Assembly: GCA_014804675.1 (NCBI GenBank)
Contig: JAAUZH010000013.1
Coordinates: 190,733-254,732, forward strand
From: Lachnospiraceae bacterium
GTDB lineage: Bacteria; Bacillota; Clostridia; Lachnospirales; Lachnospiraceae
Length of the DNA stretch: 64,000 bases
Direction of reading: 5' to 3'
The notes under the pieces were generated by a model. That model worked only from the letters and a program-made list of their open reading frames with translations. It had not been told where the DNA came from and searched no databases. This document shows, in pieces, positions 37,701 through 46,672 of this stretch. The translations under genes and the position numbers were made by a program. How positions within the stretch are numbered: the stretch's first letter is position 1; each line of letters begins with the position of its first letter.

Positions 37701-38205
37701 TGTTCCACTCCTTTCTCATAATTTTCAAAGCATTCCGGACCCGGCTTTGTGCCGTCCGCATGCTGCATCCCATTACTTTTCCGATTTCCCCAAAGCTAAG
37801 CTGTTCTCCAAAACGTAAAATGACCGCTTCCCTTTGCTCCCATGACAAAACATGCAAGAGCTCATGGATTTCTGCCCTGTCCTCTATCCGGATGATTTCT
37901 TTGCATTCCTTTCCAATAGCTCCTTCTTCTTCCAGTGGATAAATCCGAATCTTTCTATTTTCATCTATACACAAGTTTCTTGCAATCGTATATAAATATG
38001 CCTTGAATTTCTGTTTCCCTTTATATCCCGGCAGGCTCTTAAACAGCTTCAGAAATGTTTCCTGAGTCAGATCCTCCGCTTTCCCAAAATCGCTGCAATG
38101 CCACTTACAATACCGTAAAATAGATGTATAGTAGCGCTTTATCAGTTCTTCCGCTGCATTTTCATTTCCAAGCCGTATCTGCTCCACTAATTCATCATCG
38201 CTCAC
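37690..38205 (-). CDS. ECF-type RNA polymerase sigma factor
   Basis: About 171 aa. Region 2 is visible as LIKRYYTSILRYCKWHCSDFGKAEDLTQETFLKLFKSLPGYKGKQKFKAYLYTIARNLCIDENRK, region 4 as LSWEQREAVILRFGEQLSFGEIGKVMGCSMRTAQSRVRNALKIMRKEW (HTH). The frame extends upstream to a TTG at 38262 that has no RBS; GTG 38205 is preceded by AAAGGAG ten bases away and is preferred. First gene of the sigma-membrane protein-ABC operon, so it probably controls that operon; the promoter it recognises was not identified. Confidence 0.9.
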   Translation of the reverse strand: MSDDELVEQIRLGNENAAEELIKRYYTSILRYCKWHCSDFGKAEDLTQETFLKLFKSLPGYKGKQKFKAYLYTIARNLCIDENRKIRIYPLEEEGAIGKECKEIIRIEDRAEIHELLHVLSWEQREAVILRFGEQLSFGEIGKVMGCSMRTAQSRVRNALKIMRKEWNNER

Positions 38206-38302
38206 AGGCTTTTGGCTCCTTTCCGTTTCATTTCTATATATATTAACGTTCCCTTTCCTCAAAATGATTAAAATATTTCAAAATTTGTCTTTCTTTTTTT
38301 AT

Positions 38303-38516
38303 AACAGTTCCGACAGCTGCTTTCCCTGCAGCACCGTGACAGGCTTTTCGCAGAGAATGATTTCTAAAGGAGCCCTTATAAAAACGCCAGCGCTTAGCGA
38401 GGTATTTTCGAGCTTAGCACTGCTGCGTTTTTATCAGAGCGGGAGCGTGGCGACGTAGAAACATTCTCTGCGAAAAGCCTGTTACGGTGCTGCTGGGAAA
38501 GCAGCTGTCTGAACTA
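38303..38516. repeat. Long palindromic element A (shared core, about 60-bp arms)
   Basis: The arms at about 38303-38364 and 38457-38516 are inverted copies (roughly 60 bases, few mismatches; GACAGCTGCTTTCC and CAGGCTTTTCGCAGAGAATG are intact in both). The core has ATAAAAACGC/GCGTTTTTAT around CAGCGCT/AGCACTG and a GTATTTT loop, then GAGC-GGGA-GCGTG on the plus strand. The arms have no similarity to those of element B, but the core aligns, with different but complementary stem bases. It lies between trkH and the sigma operon; the flanking 38206-38302 is AT-rich and holds the sigma-gene leader. Confidence 0.85.
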
Positions 38517-38534
38517 TTACCTTTTTTAGTAACA

Positions 38535-38569
38535 GGAAAAAGCCCGGGCACTCGTTAAATGCCCAGGCT
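38535..38569 (-). terminator. Rho-independent terminator of trkA-trkH
   Basis: Minus strand stem AGCCTGGGCA/TGCCCGGGCT (one mismatch, 38569-38541) followed by TTTTCC. It lies 36 bases beyond the trkH stop, between trkH and element A. Confidence 0.8.
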
Positions 38570-38604
38570 TCTTTCCTCTCCTGTTTTTTCTTATCTATTT
38601 TTGC

Positions 38605-40047
38605 TTATCCGTTCTTTCTCCATGTAGAAGGTGACATCAGGACCAGCATTGGGAATAATTCCAGTCTTCCAATCAACATATCGATCATCAGCACGATTTT
38701 GGAAAAATCCGAGAAGAATCCAAAATTCTGTGTGGGGCCCACCAAAGCCAGACCGGGGCCAATATTATTTAAGGTAGCCGCTACTGCAGTGAAATTTGTT
38801 ACTATATCATGGTTTTCTATAGAAATAAGCAGCAGGGATACTGTAAAAATCACAAAAATGGTAGTCAAATATACCTGAATGGATTTTAATGTTTCCTTTG
38901 CCAGCACATGTCCTTCAAAATGGATTCCCTTTACAATCCTTGGATGAATAATATAGGAAAGCTCCTTTTTGATGTTTTTACATAAAACAACGATTCGGGA
39001 TACTTTAATCCCCCCTCCTGTGCTTCCTGCACAGGCTCCAATGAACATCAAAAGCACCAGAATGGACTTGGATAAAGCAGGCCATGTATCAAAATCTACC
39101 GTTCCAAACCCTGTGGTAGTAATCACAGAAGCCACCTGGAACAGGGCATGATGCACTGCTTCAAAAACAGAGGAAAAGCTGCCTTTTATCTGAAAAGCAA
39201 TGACAGCTGCAGATGCTCCGATAATAATAAGATACCAGCGCATCTCCTCGCATTTGAGAGCTTCTTTTGGCTTTTTCTGCTTCAATAAATAGTATACATT
39301 AAAATTGATACCGCATAATATCATAAAGACCGTAAGGATTGCCTGTACTGGCATAGAATAGGATGCCGCACTATCATTTAAAAGGCCAAAACCTCCTGTC
39401 CCTACTGTTCCAAACCCCAATAAGAGTGCATCAAACAAAGGTACCTTTGCAATACATAAACAAAGCACTACCATAACAGTAATCGTCAGATAAATTTTGT
39501 ATAAAATCCTTGCAGATTCCTTGACCCTTGGTACGAACTTGCTTACATTGGCACCGGTAGACTCTGCACGCATCAGATACATATTGTATCCTCCTACCAA
39601 GGGAAGCAAAGCAAGAATAAATACCAGCACTCCCATGCCGCCTATCCAGTGTGTAAAGCTCCTCCAGAATAAAGCGCCGTGTGACAAGCCTTCCACATTG
39701 GAAAGGATGCTGGAGCCTGTGGTAGTGAAGCCGGATATGGTTTCAAACAGTGCATCCACGTAAGAAGGAATCTCACCGCTTAAGTAAAAAGGCAGCGCTC
39801 CCATAATACTTAAGATAATCCAGCTTAAGGAAACCGTCACGAACCCTTCCCTGGCATAAAACTGATCCATTTTAGGCTTCTTTAATCTCCCAAGCCATCC
39901 AAGTATAAAACAAAGGAGCGTCACCCCAAAAAAGGAATAAAAGCTTTCTTCCTTATAGATAACAGCTATCAGACATGGCAATATTAAAAATAATGCCTCA
40001 AATTCTAACACACTTGCCAATATATAACGAATAATTGAACGATTCAT
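38605..40047 (-). CDS. trkH: Trk-type potassium uptake channel subunit TrkH
   Basis: 480 aa multi-helix membrane protein with four pore-loop filters: GFTTTGSSIL, GTVGTGGFGLL, VITTTGFGTVDF and LNNIGPGLALVGP, matching the TrkH/KtrB repeat pattern. TM-rich throughout, with the usual Gly residues of the selectivity filter. It is 51 bases after trkA, which encodes the cytosolic gating ring. Together they import K+ for osmotic and pH homeostasis. Confidence 0.95.
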   Translation of the reverse strand: MNRSIIRYILASVLEFEALFLILPCLIAVIYKEESFYSFFGVTLLCFILGWLGRLKKPKMDQFYAREGFVTVSLSWIILSIMGALPFYLSGEIPSYVDALFETISGFTTTGSSILSNVEGLSHGALFWRSFTHWIGGMGVLVFILALLPLVGGYNMYLMRAESTGANVSKFVPRVKESARILYKIYLTITVMVVLCLCIAKVPLFDALLLGFGTVGTGGFGLLNDSAASYSMPVQAILTVFMILCGINFNVYYLLKQKKPKEALKCEEMRWYLIIIGASAAVIAFQIKGSFSSVFEAVHHALFQVASVITTTGFGTVDFDTWPALSKSILVLLMFIGACAGSTGGGIKVSRIVVLCKNIKKELSYIIHPRIVKGIHFEGHVLAKETLKSIQVYLTTIFVIFTVSLLLISIENHDIVTNFTAVAATLNNIGPGLALVGPTQNFGFFSDFSKIVLMIDMLIGRLELFPMLVLMSPSTWRKNG

Positions 40048-40098
40048 ATCTTCCTCTTATTTTATTTCGGCAGGCCATACGCAAAAATATGCCCGCTA

Positions 40099-41457
40099 TT
40101 ATTTCAATATATCCCGAATATCATCCAGTCCGGTGTTTGTAGTAACTACTATTACCGTATCACCTACAGAAATCTGATCCTGCCCGCCCGGCGTAATGAT
40201 CTTGCCATTATGCTTTATGGAGCAGATTAGCAGATTGCTCTTTAACTGGAGCTCCTGCAAAGGCACTCCTACCACCTTGGACGGCTCATTTACTTTAAAT
40301 TCCAATGCTTCCACCCGGTTATCGCAAAGGCGGTACAAGGTCTCCACATTGCTTCCAATGGAATTCTGCATGGCTCTTACATAACGCACGATGCTTTCTG
40401 CCGTAATATGCTTTGGATACATGATGCTTCCTAAATCCAGTTCCGCTATGATTTCATCATAAGAAATGCGGTGCACCTTGGTAATCAGCTTTGCACTGGA
40501 AACCCGCTTTGCAAACAGGGAAAGCATAATATTTTCTTCATCGAAATTAGTCCAGGCAATAAATGCTTCTGTACTTTTCAGCCCTTCCTCCATAAGCAGC
40601 GTTCTGTCAGTCCCATCCCCGCAGATGACCATTGCCTTTGGCAAAAGCTCTGCAAGCTCTTCACAACGCCTTTTATCCTTTTCTACTATTTTGACACGGA
40701 TTCCCATGGTAGAAAGGTAGGCTGCCAGATAAAAAGTAGTCTCCCCTCCGCCAATGATCATGACGCTTTTTGCCTTTCCCGTAAAAATCCCGATTTTCCG
40801 GAAAAATGCCATGGCATTTTTGGAAGATGCAACTACGGACACAATGTCATTTTCCTGAATTACAAAATTACCGTCCGGAATAATGACCTGATCGCCTCTT
40901 TCCACCATACAAACGAGCACATCCCGATTATATTCTATAGCAATATCCTTTAAGGGCCCGTTGCATAAAATATTTCCTTTTGCAATCCGGAAGCTTAAAA
41001 TTTCTACTTTTCCTTTGGCAAAGGAATCAATTTCAATGGCAGAAGGAAATTTTACCAGCCTGCCAACCTCCATTGCTGCTGCAAGCTCCGGATTGATAAT
41101 CATGGAAAGCCCCATCTCATCCCGGATATAATCAATTTCCCGGCTGTACACGGGATTTCGCACCCTGGCGATGGTATTGCAGTTATTTCCCGCCTTTTTT
41201 GCAATGACACAGCATAGAAGGTTCAGCTCATCTTTTCCTGTTACTGCAATAAGCAGATCCGCTTTTTCAATTCCGGCTTCCATCTGCTTGGTAAAGCTTG
41301 CACCGTTACCAACGATTCCCAGCACGTCAAACTGGTCCGACGTCTGCTGTACCTTTGCAGCATCTATATCAATTGCGGAGATATTATGTCCTTCTTTACT
41401 AAGCTGTTCAATAATCGTTTCTCCTACATTTCCACAGCCTACAATAATAATCTGCAT
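40099..41457 (-). CDS. trkA: Trk potassium uptake regulatory subunit TrkA
   Basis: 452 aa with two RCK-N/RCK-C repeats. The first Rossmann fold begins IIIVGCGNVGETIIEQLSKEGHNISAIDID, the second VMIIGGGETTFYLAAYLSTMGIRVKIVEKD near residue 230. The first matches an NAD(H)-binding GxGxxG pattern and the second is degenerate (GGGETT). The peripheral gating ring binds TrkH, encoded immediately downstream. Promoter: 41579-41607. Confidence 0.95.
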   Translation of the reverse strand: MQIIIVGCGNVGETIIEQLSKEGHNISAIDIDAAKVQQTSDQFDVLGIVGNGASFTKQMEAGIEKADLLIAVTGKDELNLLCCVIAKKAGNNCNTIARVRNPVYSREIDYIRDEMGLSMIINPELAAAMEVGRLVKFPSAIEIDSFAKGKVEILSFRIAKGNILCNGPLKDIAIEYNRDVLVCMVERGDQVIIPDGNFVIQENDIVSVVASSKNAMAFFRKIGIFTGKAKSVMIIGGGETTFYLAAYLSTMGIRVKIVEKDKRRCEELAELLPKAMVICGDGTDRTLLMEEGLKSTEAFIAWTNFDEENIMLSLFAKRVSSAKLITKVHRISYDEIIAELDLGSIMYPKHITAESIVRYVRAMQNSIGSNVETLYRLCDNRVEALEFKVNEPSKVVGVPLQELQLKSNLLICSIKHNGKIITPGGQDQISVGDTVIVVTTNTGLDDIRDILK

Positions 41458-41578
41458 AGCTTTCTTACGGTTTTACCGTTTCCTTTCTATGTTTTCCGCT
41501 TTCCTCTTCTTTTCCTTTTTCTTATAGGAAATCCTTCAGAAAATGCGAAAAGAATCCAAAAAGCAACAATACGAATAC

Positions 41579-41607
41579 AGTATAATGCGTTTTTCAAAAA
41601 ATATCAA
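41579..41607 (-). promoter_or_regulatory. Promoter of trkA-trkH
   Basis: TTGATA (41607-41602), 17-base spacer, TATACT (41584-41579) on the minus strand; about 120 bases of leader to the trkA ATG at 41457. The rest of the gap 41458-41644 is pyrimidine-rich and shows nothing else. Confidence 0.6.
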
Positions 41608-41644
41608 TAGCGTTGACCCGCTTTCTTGTAACGGCAATTTTTAA

Positions 41645-44600
41645 TCATTCTTCTGTTTTTTCTTCTTGTTCTTTCTTCTTTTTTCTTCTATCCGGCTTTT
41701 CTTTTTTCTGTTTCTCTTCCTCTGTTTCCGCTTCCGCCACCACTTTCTTTCTTTTGAATCTTCTCTTCTTTCCTTCATAAATGAGCAAATAGAAGCTGGG
41801 CAGCAGAATCAATATCAATATGGTGGAAGCCACAAGACCTCCAATGATTACAAGCGCCATTCCCTGCATAAGCACGGTTCCTTCCCCAATGCCAAGAGCC
41901 ATGGGAATCATGGATAAAATCGTAGTCAGCGTTGTCATCAGAATCGGACGAAGGCGAATCTGCCCACTGGTTACAAGGGCATCTTCTATAGGCATTTCCT
42001 TTCTAAGCATATTGGCAGTATCCACATACAAAATACCGTTATTTACTACAATGCCCGCCAGCATCAAAAGCCCCATCAATGAAACCATGCTGAGAGTTGC
42101 TCCACACAGATACAACAGGGAAAAAGACCCAATCAGGCTAAAAGGAATACTGAGCATTACCATTCCTGAAAAGACGGGAGACTCAAACTGCATTGCCATA
42201 ACTAAAAATACTAAAAATACGGCTGCGGCAATGGCTGTGTAAATAGCAGCAAATTCTTCATTCATCATTTCCGTCATCATATTTTCAGAAAGGCTGACCC
42301 CCTCTGGAAAAGAAAGCTTTTCCACGATTTTATCAATGGCATCCGCCGCACGAAATCTTTCCGCTTCGGTAGTCATGGCAGAAACCGCAACCTGATATTG
42401 ACCGTCCACTCTTGTCAGGGACTGGGGAGAATCCGTATAAGTCAGCTCTGCTATATCCGAAAGGATAATTTGCGTATTCATAGGTGTTACAAGGGAGAGA
42501 TTCATCAAAGAATTCAAATCATCATAGCTTCCCTCCGGATACTCCAGCATAACGGAATATTCTTCCCCCTGATTTTTAATGGTAGTGGTTTCCATACCGC
42601 TTAATACATAATTGACATTCATTGCCACCTGGACAGGGGTATAGCCCACAGACATTGCCTTTAAGGGATCAATGACAATTTCCGCCTTTGTAGTGGATGC
42701 TGATAAATCACTTTTTACTTTTATGACACCCGGCACATCCTTGATTGCCTGTTCCACCTGCTTTGAAGCTTCCTTCAGGGCATTCAGGTCAGAGCCTGTC
42801 AGGTCCACCTCTGCATCCATGCTCATCATGCTTGTCATATTCGTTCCGGTAGACTGAATGGTCAGATCCATATTCGTTATGTCCGCCAGTTCCTCATTCC
42901 ACTTTTCAATCACCTGTGTGGTTCCAAGCTCCCTGTCCTTTTTCAGATAACCGGTAACGGTGGCAGTATTTCCTTCAATGGTCATACTGTAGTTCTCTAC
43001 ATTCTCATCATTTCTTACCAGTTCTTCAACAGGCTTCATGGATTCGTCTATAAAATCCAGCCTTGAACCGGAACGGAACTCTGCCACAATAGCCACAGTC
43101 CCTTCATCCACTGTGGGCATCAGCTCCATATTCGTATTGTATACCATTACAAAGGAGAGAATCAGCAGCAATATGGAAGCAAGCACTGCCATGACCCTGT
43201 GTTTTAGTATTTTACGAAGATTCCTGTCATACCATCTTTTTATTCCATCCAGCACCTTATTCACAGGCAGCGTCTTTTTCTCCTTTGGCTTATATTTGGA
43301 AAAACACAACGGCACCAAAGTAAGGGCTGAAATCAGAGAAGCGGTCATGGCAAATACAATCGTCATGCCAAGCTGTGCAAACATCTGTCCGGACAAGCCG
43401 TTCATGACGCTTAAGGGTACATATACCACAACCGTTGTTAAGGTGGAGGCAACAATAGAGCCTGTCACGATTCTGGTTCCCTCCATTGCCGCCACTTTGA
43501 AGTCCCCATGCTGCTCCTTCAAACGAAAACAGCTTTCCAATACTACGATAGAGTTATCCACCATCATGCCAATGGCAATTACCAATGCTCCCATTGTGAC
43601 GATATTCAGGGAAAATCCTGCGGCATTCATTAAAATCAATGTGGCAAACAAAGAAACCGGCATAGAGCTTCCTACAATCAGGCTTCCTTTCAAATCTCCA
43701 AAGAAAAGAAACAGCACGATCATGGAAAATACAATACCAAGCGCCAAGGTCTCGCCTATGCTTTTTAAGGAGCTCACAATCATACTGCTGGCATCATATA
43801 TGATCTTTAAATCCACAGCCTCATTTTCTGCCTGCAGTCTTTCTACTGCCTTTTTTATATCATTTGCTGCATTTACAGTGCCTTCACTTTGCTTTTTCTG
43901 TATGCCAACACTAATATTTTCATTGCCATTATAGCTGCTGATACTGTCCGCTGCCTTACTGCTTTCCGCAATATCCGCTACATCTCCTAACGTAATCAGG
44001 CTTCCTGTCTGTGTCATAATGGGAATCTGCTTTAACTGATTCACGGTTTTTGTTTCCGCACTGGAGCTTACGGATATATTCTGGCTGCCCTGTTTTACAC
44101 TTCCTGCCGGGATGCTGAAATCCACTGCCGCTATGTACTGTGCAACGGTTGCCATAGTAAGGCCATATTGGTTCAGAGCCTCTTCCTTTAGCCGTACCCG
44201 TATATAAGTCTCTTTCCCGCCATATACATTGACCTGCGCCACGCTTAATATCGTTTCCAGCTCCGGAACGATGCTATCATTTACATAGCTTAACAAATCC
44301 ACATCTCCGGTTGCAGTGGCAGTCAAGGTTATCGTATCACTGGCATCCATGGCCAGCTCCATAATATAGGGTTCCCCCGCATCCTCCGGCAAAGATGCCG
44401 TCAGGCTGTCCAAGGCCGCTCTTAAGTCAAAATAAGCATCATCAATGTCGATATCATAATCATAGGAAAACATGGTAATGGTATAATTATCGCTTACTCT
44501 GGAAGTGTAAGTATCCACACCATTTAAGGTAGCGCCTGCGCCTTCGATTTCCTTTGTTACGAGCTCTTCCACACTTGCCCGGTCCGCTCCCGGATAAGTG

Positions 44601-44749
44601 GTGATTACTAACAACATGGGCATTTCCATATCCGGCTGCAGCTCCAGCTTGAAGCCAAAAATGGAACTGATTCCGAATACAATCAGCGCCAGTACTACCA
44701 AAGCTGAGGAAACCGGTCTTTTTAAGGATAATTTCGTCAAACTATTCAT
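41645..44749 (-). CDS. RND-family efflux transporter, permease subunit
   Basis: About 1034 aa, the length of HAE-1/AcrB-type pumps, with two repeats of six membrane helices and two large extracytoplasmic loops. N-terminus LTKLSLKRPVSSALVVLALIVFGISSI is typical. The TM4 proton-relay motif reads GMMVDNSIVVLES, one Asp rather than the Asp-Asp of AcrB. The extreme C-terminus is a highly charged tail of about 45 residues (Lys/Glu/Arg; ends KKEQEEKTEE), unusual for the family. ATG 44749 has AAAGAGG 9 bases upstream; a second ATG at 44755 is possible. It overlaps the adaptor gene by 8 bases. In a Gram-positive cell it must work without an outer-membrane channel. Confidence 0.9.
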   Translation of the reverse strand: MNSLTKLSLKRPVSSALVVLALIVFGISSIFGFKLELQPDMEMPMLLVITTYPGADRASVEELVTKEIEGAGATLNGVDTYTSRVSDNYTITMFSYDYDIDIDDAYFDLRAALDSLTASLPEDAGEPYIMELAMDASDTITLTATATGDVDLLSYVNDSIVPELETILSVAQVNVYGGKETYIRVRLKEEALNQYGLTMATVAQYIAAVDFSIPAGSVKQGSQNISVSSSAETKTVNQLKQIPIMTQTGSLITLGDVADIAESSKAADSISSYNGNENISVGIQKKQSEGTVNAANDIKKAVERLQAENEAVDLKIIYDASSMIVSSLKSIGETLALGIVFSMIVLFLFFGDLKGSLIVGSSMPVSLFATLILMNAAGFSLNIVTMGALVIAIGMMVDNSIVVLESCFRLKEQHGDFKVAAMEGTRIVTGSIVASTLTTVVVYVPLSVMNGLSGQMFAQLGMTIVFAMTASLISALTLVPLCFSKYKPKEKKTLPVNKVLDGIKRWYDRNLRKILKHRVMAVLASILLLILSFVMVYNTNMELMPTVDEGTVAIVAEFRSGSRLDFIDESMKPVEELVRNDENVENYSMTIEGNTATVTGYLKKDRELGTTQVIEKWNEELADITNMDLTIQSTGTNMTSMMSMDAEVDLTGSDLNALKEASKQVEQAIKDVPGVIKVKSDLSASTTKAEIVIDPLKAMSVGYTPVQVAMNVNYVLSGMETTTIKNQGEEYSVMLEYPEGSYDDLNSLMNLSLVTPMNTQIILSDIAELTYTDSPQSLTRVDGQYQVAVSAMTTEAERFRAADAIDKIVEKLSFPEGVSLSENMMTEMMNEEFAAIYTAIAAAVFLVFLVMAMQFESPVFSGMVMLSIPFSLIGSFSLLYLCGATLSMVSLMGLLMLAGIVVNNGILYVDTANMLRKEMPIEDALVTSGQIRLRPILMTTLTTILSMIPMALGIGEGTVLMQGMALVIIGGLVASTILILILLPSFYLLIYEGKKRRFKRKKVVAEAETEEEKQKKEKPDRRKKKKEQEEKTEE

Positions 44750-46244
44750 TGGCATCTGCCTCTTTCCCGCTTATCTCTTCCGTCTCTGTCTCCTTTATGA
44801 CAATTTCAGCTCCGTCAGAAAGCAGCGGCGACCAGGTAATGATTACCCGGTCCTCTTTGGTAAGTCCGGAAGAAACCGATGCATCCGTATCATTAAATAA
44901 TCCTACCTCAATCAAGGTCTTCACCGCTTTTCCTTCCTCAGCCACATAAACGTATGCCTGTCCATCCTCATAGTAAACAGCATCATAAGGAATCAGCACT
45001 CCTTCCGTTGACTGATAAGTATCTGCTGTAATTTTCACACTGGTGCCGGTAAGAAGTTCATTGCCGCTTGCCCTTACGCTTCCTTTTATCACAAACAAGC
45101 CGCTCTGGATATCTACCATTTGTCCTATTTCCGTAATGGAGGCCTCAAAGACAGCGCCATTTCGATCCACCGTGATTTTCTCGCCTATCCTTAGGGTATT
45201 CCGGATATCCTCACTTACCCGGAAGGTAACCGTCATGGAATCCTTGTTGGAAATCACAAAAGCTGCACTGCCTGAAGAAGCAAAGCTGTTTTCCGTAACG
45301 TTTACCGCTTCCACAATGCCGCTAATAGGCGCTTTCAGACGATACAAATCCTGCTGGTATTTTGCTGATTCCACTCCAACTGCTGCGGAATTCATCTGGG
45401 ACTGGTATACGGCTGCCGTTTCATCTGCAATCTGTCCCTTGGAAAGTCCATAACTGTCCTGGGCAAATTGCAGACTGTGCCCAAGGGCCCTTGCTGAACT
45501 CTCCAGCTCTTTTTGGTTTTGCTCCAGGCTGTCCATCTGGCTTTCCAGAGCCGGATAATTTTGATCATAAGCAGCCTCTGTAGCTTCATACACAGCCCTT
45601 GCTTTCTCCTGAGCCGCCATAGCCTCTGCCAAGGCCTGCTGTGCAGCAGGCTCCATGGAACTTGCTGCATATTCCTGTGCAGCAGTCGCCTGCTGTGTTG
45701 CGCTTTCATAGTCTTTCTTTGCACTTTTCCTGGAATCCTTTAATGCATCCATCTGCTCTTCCAGCTTTGCTTTTCCGTCCATAAGGGCATCATATTTATT
45801 TTGCAGACTTTCCTGATTATCCTTGATCGTCTGAATATTAGCCTCTGCCTGGATATTGGAAGCGGCTGCCTGTCCACCGGTAGCCAGGTCCTTGCTTGCC
45901 TTTGCACTGGAAAGGGCCGCTGATGCACTTTTTACCTGAAGTTCTGCTGCCGAATCATCCAGCTCACAGAGAAGGTCCCCTTCCTGCACTGCATCCCCTA
46001 CGGAAACATAAGCTGCAGTTACTTCTGCATTCACAAGAGGCACTACATACACCTCTTCCTGAGGAGTGATGCTTCCCATAAATTCATTTTGCAGAGTCAA
46101 CGTCCCTTCTTCCGGAAATTTTGTTTCCACCACAAGTTCTTTTCTTGCTGTTTCGCTTTCTTCTTTTCCACAGCCAGACATCCCCAGCGCCACAGCCATC
46201 ATGCTGGCTGTCAGCAAAAAGCCTGTTTTATTCAACCTCTTCAT
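44742..46244 (-). CDS. RND efflux adaptor (HlyD/MFP family) lipoprotein
   Basis: 500 aa. Signal plus lipobox (LGMSGCGKEE), so anchored to the outer face of the membrane. A half-lipoyl motif (VYVVPLVNAEVTAAYVSVGDAVQEGDLLCELD, about 62-95) and its partner (YRLKAPISGIVEAVNVTENSFASSG) flank a long alpha-helical coiled-coil hairpin of about 190 residues rich in Ala, Gln and Glu. Beta-barrel and membrane-proximal domains follow. First gene of the RND operon, pairing with 41645-44749. An inverted repeat sits upstream at 46277-46309. Confidence 0.9.
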   Translation of the reverse strand: MKRLNKTGFLLTASMMAVALGMSGCGKEESETARKELVVETKFPEEGTLTLQNEFMGSITPQEEVYVVPLVNAEVTAAYVSVGDAVQEGDLLCELDDSAAELQVKSASAALSSAKASKDLATGGQAAASNIQAEANIQTIKDNQESLQNKYDALMDGKAKLEEQMDALKDSRKSAKKDYESATQQATAAQEYAASSMEPAAQQALAEAMAAQEKARAVYEATEAAYDQNYPALESQMDSLEQNQKELESSARALGHSLQFAQDSYGLSKGQIADETAAVYQSQMNSAAVGVESAKYQQDLYRLKAPISGIVEAVNVTENSFASSGSAAFVISNKDSMTVTFRVSEDIRNTLRIGEKITVDRNGAVFEASITEIGQMVDIQSGLFVIKGSVRASGNELLTGTSVKITADTYQSTEGVLIPYDAVYYEDGQAYVYVAEEGKAVKTLIEVGLFNDTDASVSSGLTKEDRVIITWSPLLSDGAEIVIKETETEEISGKEADANE

Positions 46245-46276
46245 TTTTCTTCCTTTCCAAACCGAATTCTCTTATA

Positions 46277-46309
46277 GGCGGAACTTTTTTCAATTTGCAT
46301 GATTCCGCC
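46277..46309. repeat. Inverted repeat in RND operon leader
   Basis: GGCGGAA (46277-46283) and TTCCGCC (46303-46309), 19 bases apart, 33 bases upstream of the adaptor start. Could be an operator or leader hairpin. Between here and the tRNA promoter (46310-46443) the DNA is AT-rich and I see no gene. Confidence 0.35.
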
Positions 46310-46443
46310 AATTGTATCTTGCATATTCTTCCTGAAAAATGCACATAACCATATTTATTTTATTTCATTTCTTTTTATATTGCCATAAAATTTTTATAAA
46401 CTTTTCTTTTTGCCACTTCTTTGACACTTCTTAAAAAAATTAC

Positions 46444-46473
46444 TTGCTAAATCACTATATACTATGCTATAAT
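46444..46473 (+). promoter_or_regulatory. Promoter of tRNA-Trp
   Basis: TTGCTA (46444-46449), 18-base spacer, TATAAT (46468-46473); the tRNA starts 31 bases downstream of the -10. Confidence 0.7.
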
Positions 46474-46503
46474 ATAGCTCGGTGAAAAAAAGAGTCCATT
46501 TAT

Positions 46504-46574
46504 AGGGGAATAGTACAGCGGTAGTGCGGCGGTCTCCAAAACCGTTAACGGGGGTTCGATTCCCTCTTCCCCTG
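46504..46574 (+). tRNA. tRNA-Trp (CCA anticodon)
   Basis: Cloverleaf is complete by eye: acceptor AGGGGAA/TTCCCCT (7 bp), D arm GTAC-AGCGGTA-GTGC region, anticodon stem GCGGT/ACCGT with loop CTCCAAA giving CCA, T arm GGGGG-TTCGATT-CCCTC region. The discriminator base is G74 of the gene and the 3' CCA is not encoded. A single tRNA with its own promoter and terminator. Flanking DNA shows no duplicated 3' end that would suggest an integration site. Confidence 0.93.
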
Positions 46575-46580
46575 CTAAAA

Positions 46581-46617
46581 AAAGAAAAGCGTCAAAAGGA
46601 TGCTTTTCTTTTTATTT
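46581..46617 (+). terminator. Terminator after tRNA-Trp
   Basis: AAAGAAAAGC/GCTTTTCTTT (10 bp, loop 11) followed by TTATTTTTTT, starting 7 bases after the tRNA. The A-rich 5' arm would also allow limited termination in the opposite direction for the SGNH gene. Confidence 0.75.
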
Positions 46618-46672
46618 TTTTACTTTTAACTAACTTTAAATGCCAAAAAACAGAACAAGCTTACGCTTTCCT

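Noticed and set aside
43038..43934. Plus-strand open frame of 298 codons
   Set aside because: Antisense to the RND permease gene with no RBS and no recognisable domain; Thr/Ser/Ile-rich shadow translation.
46504..46620. tRNA-Trp as a possible integration site for a mobile element
   Set aside because: No integrase gene next to it and no repeated tRNA 3' end seen in the window.
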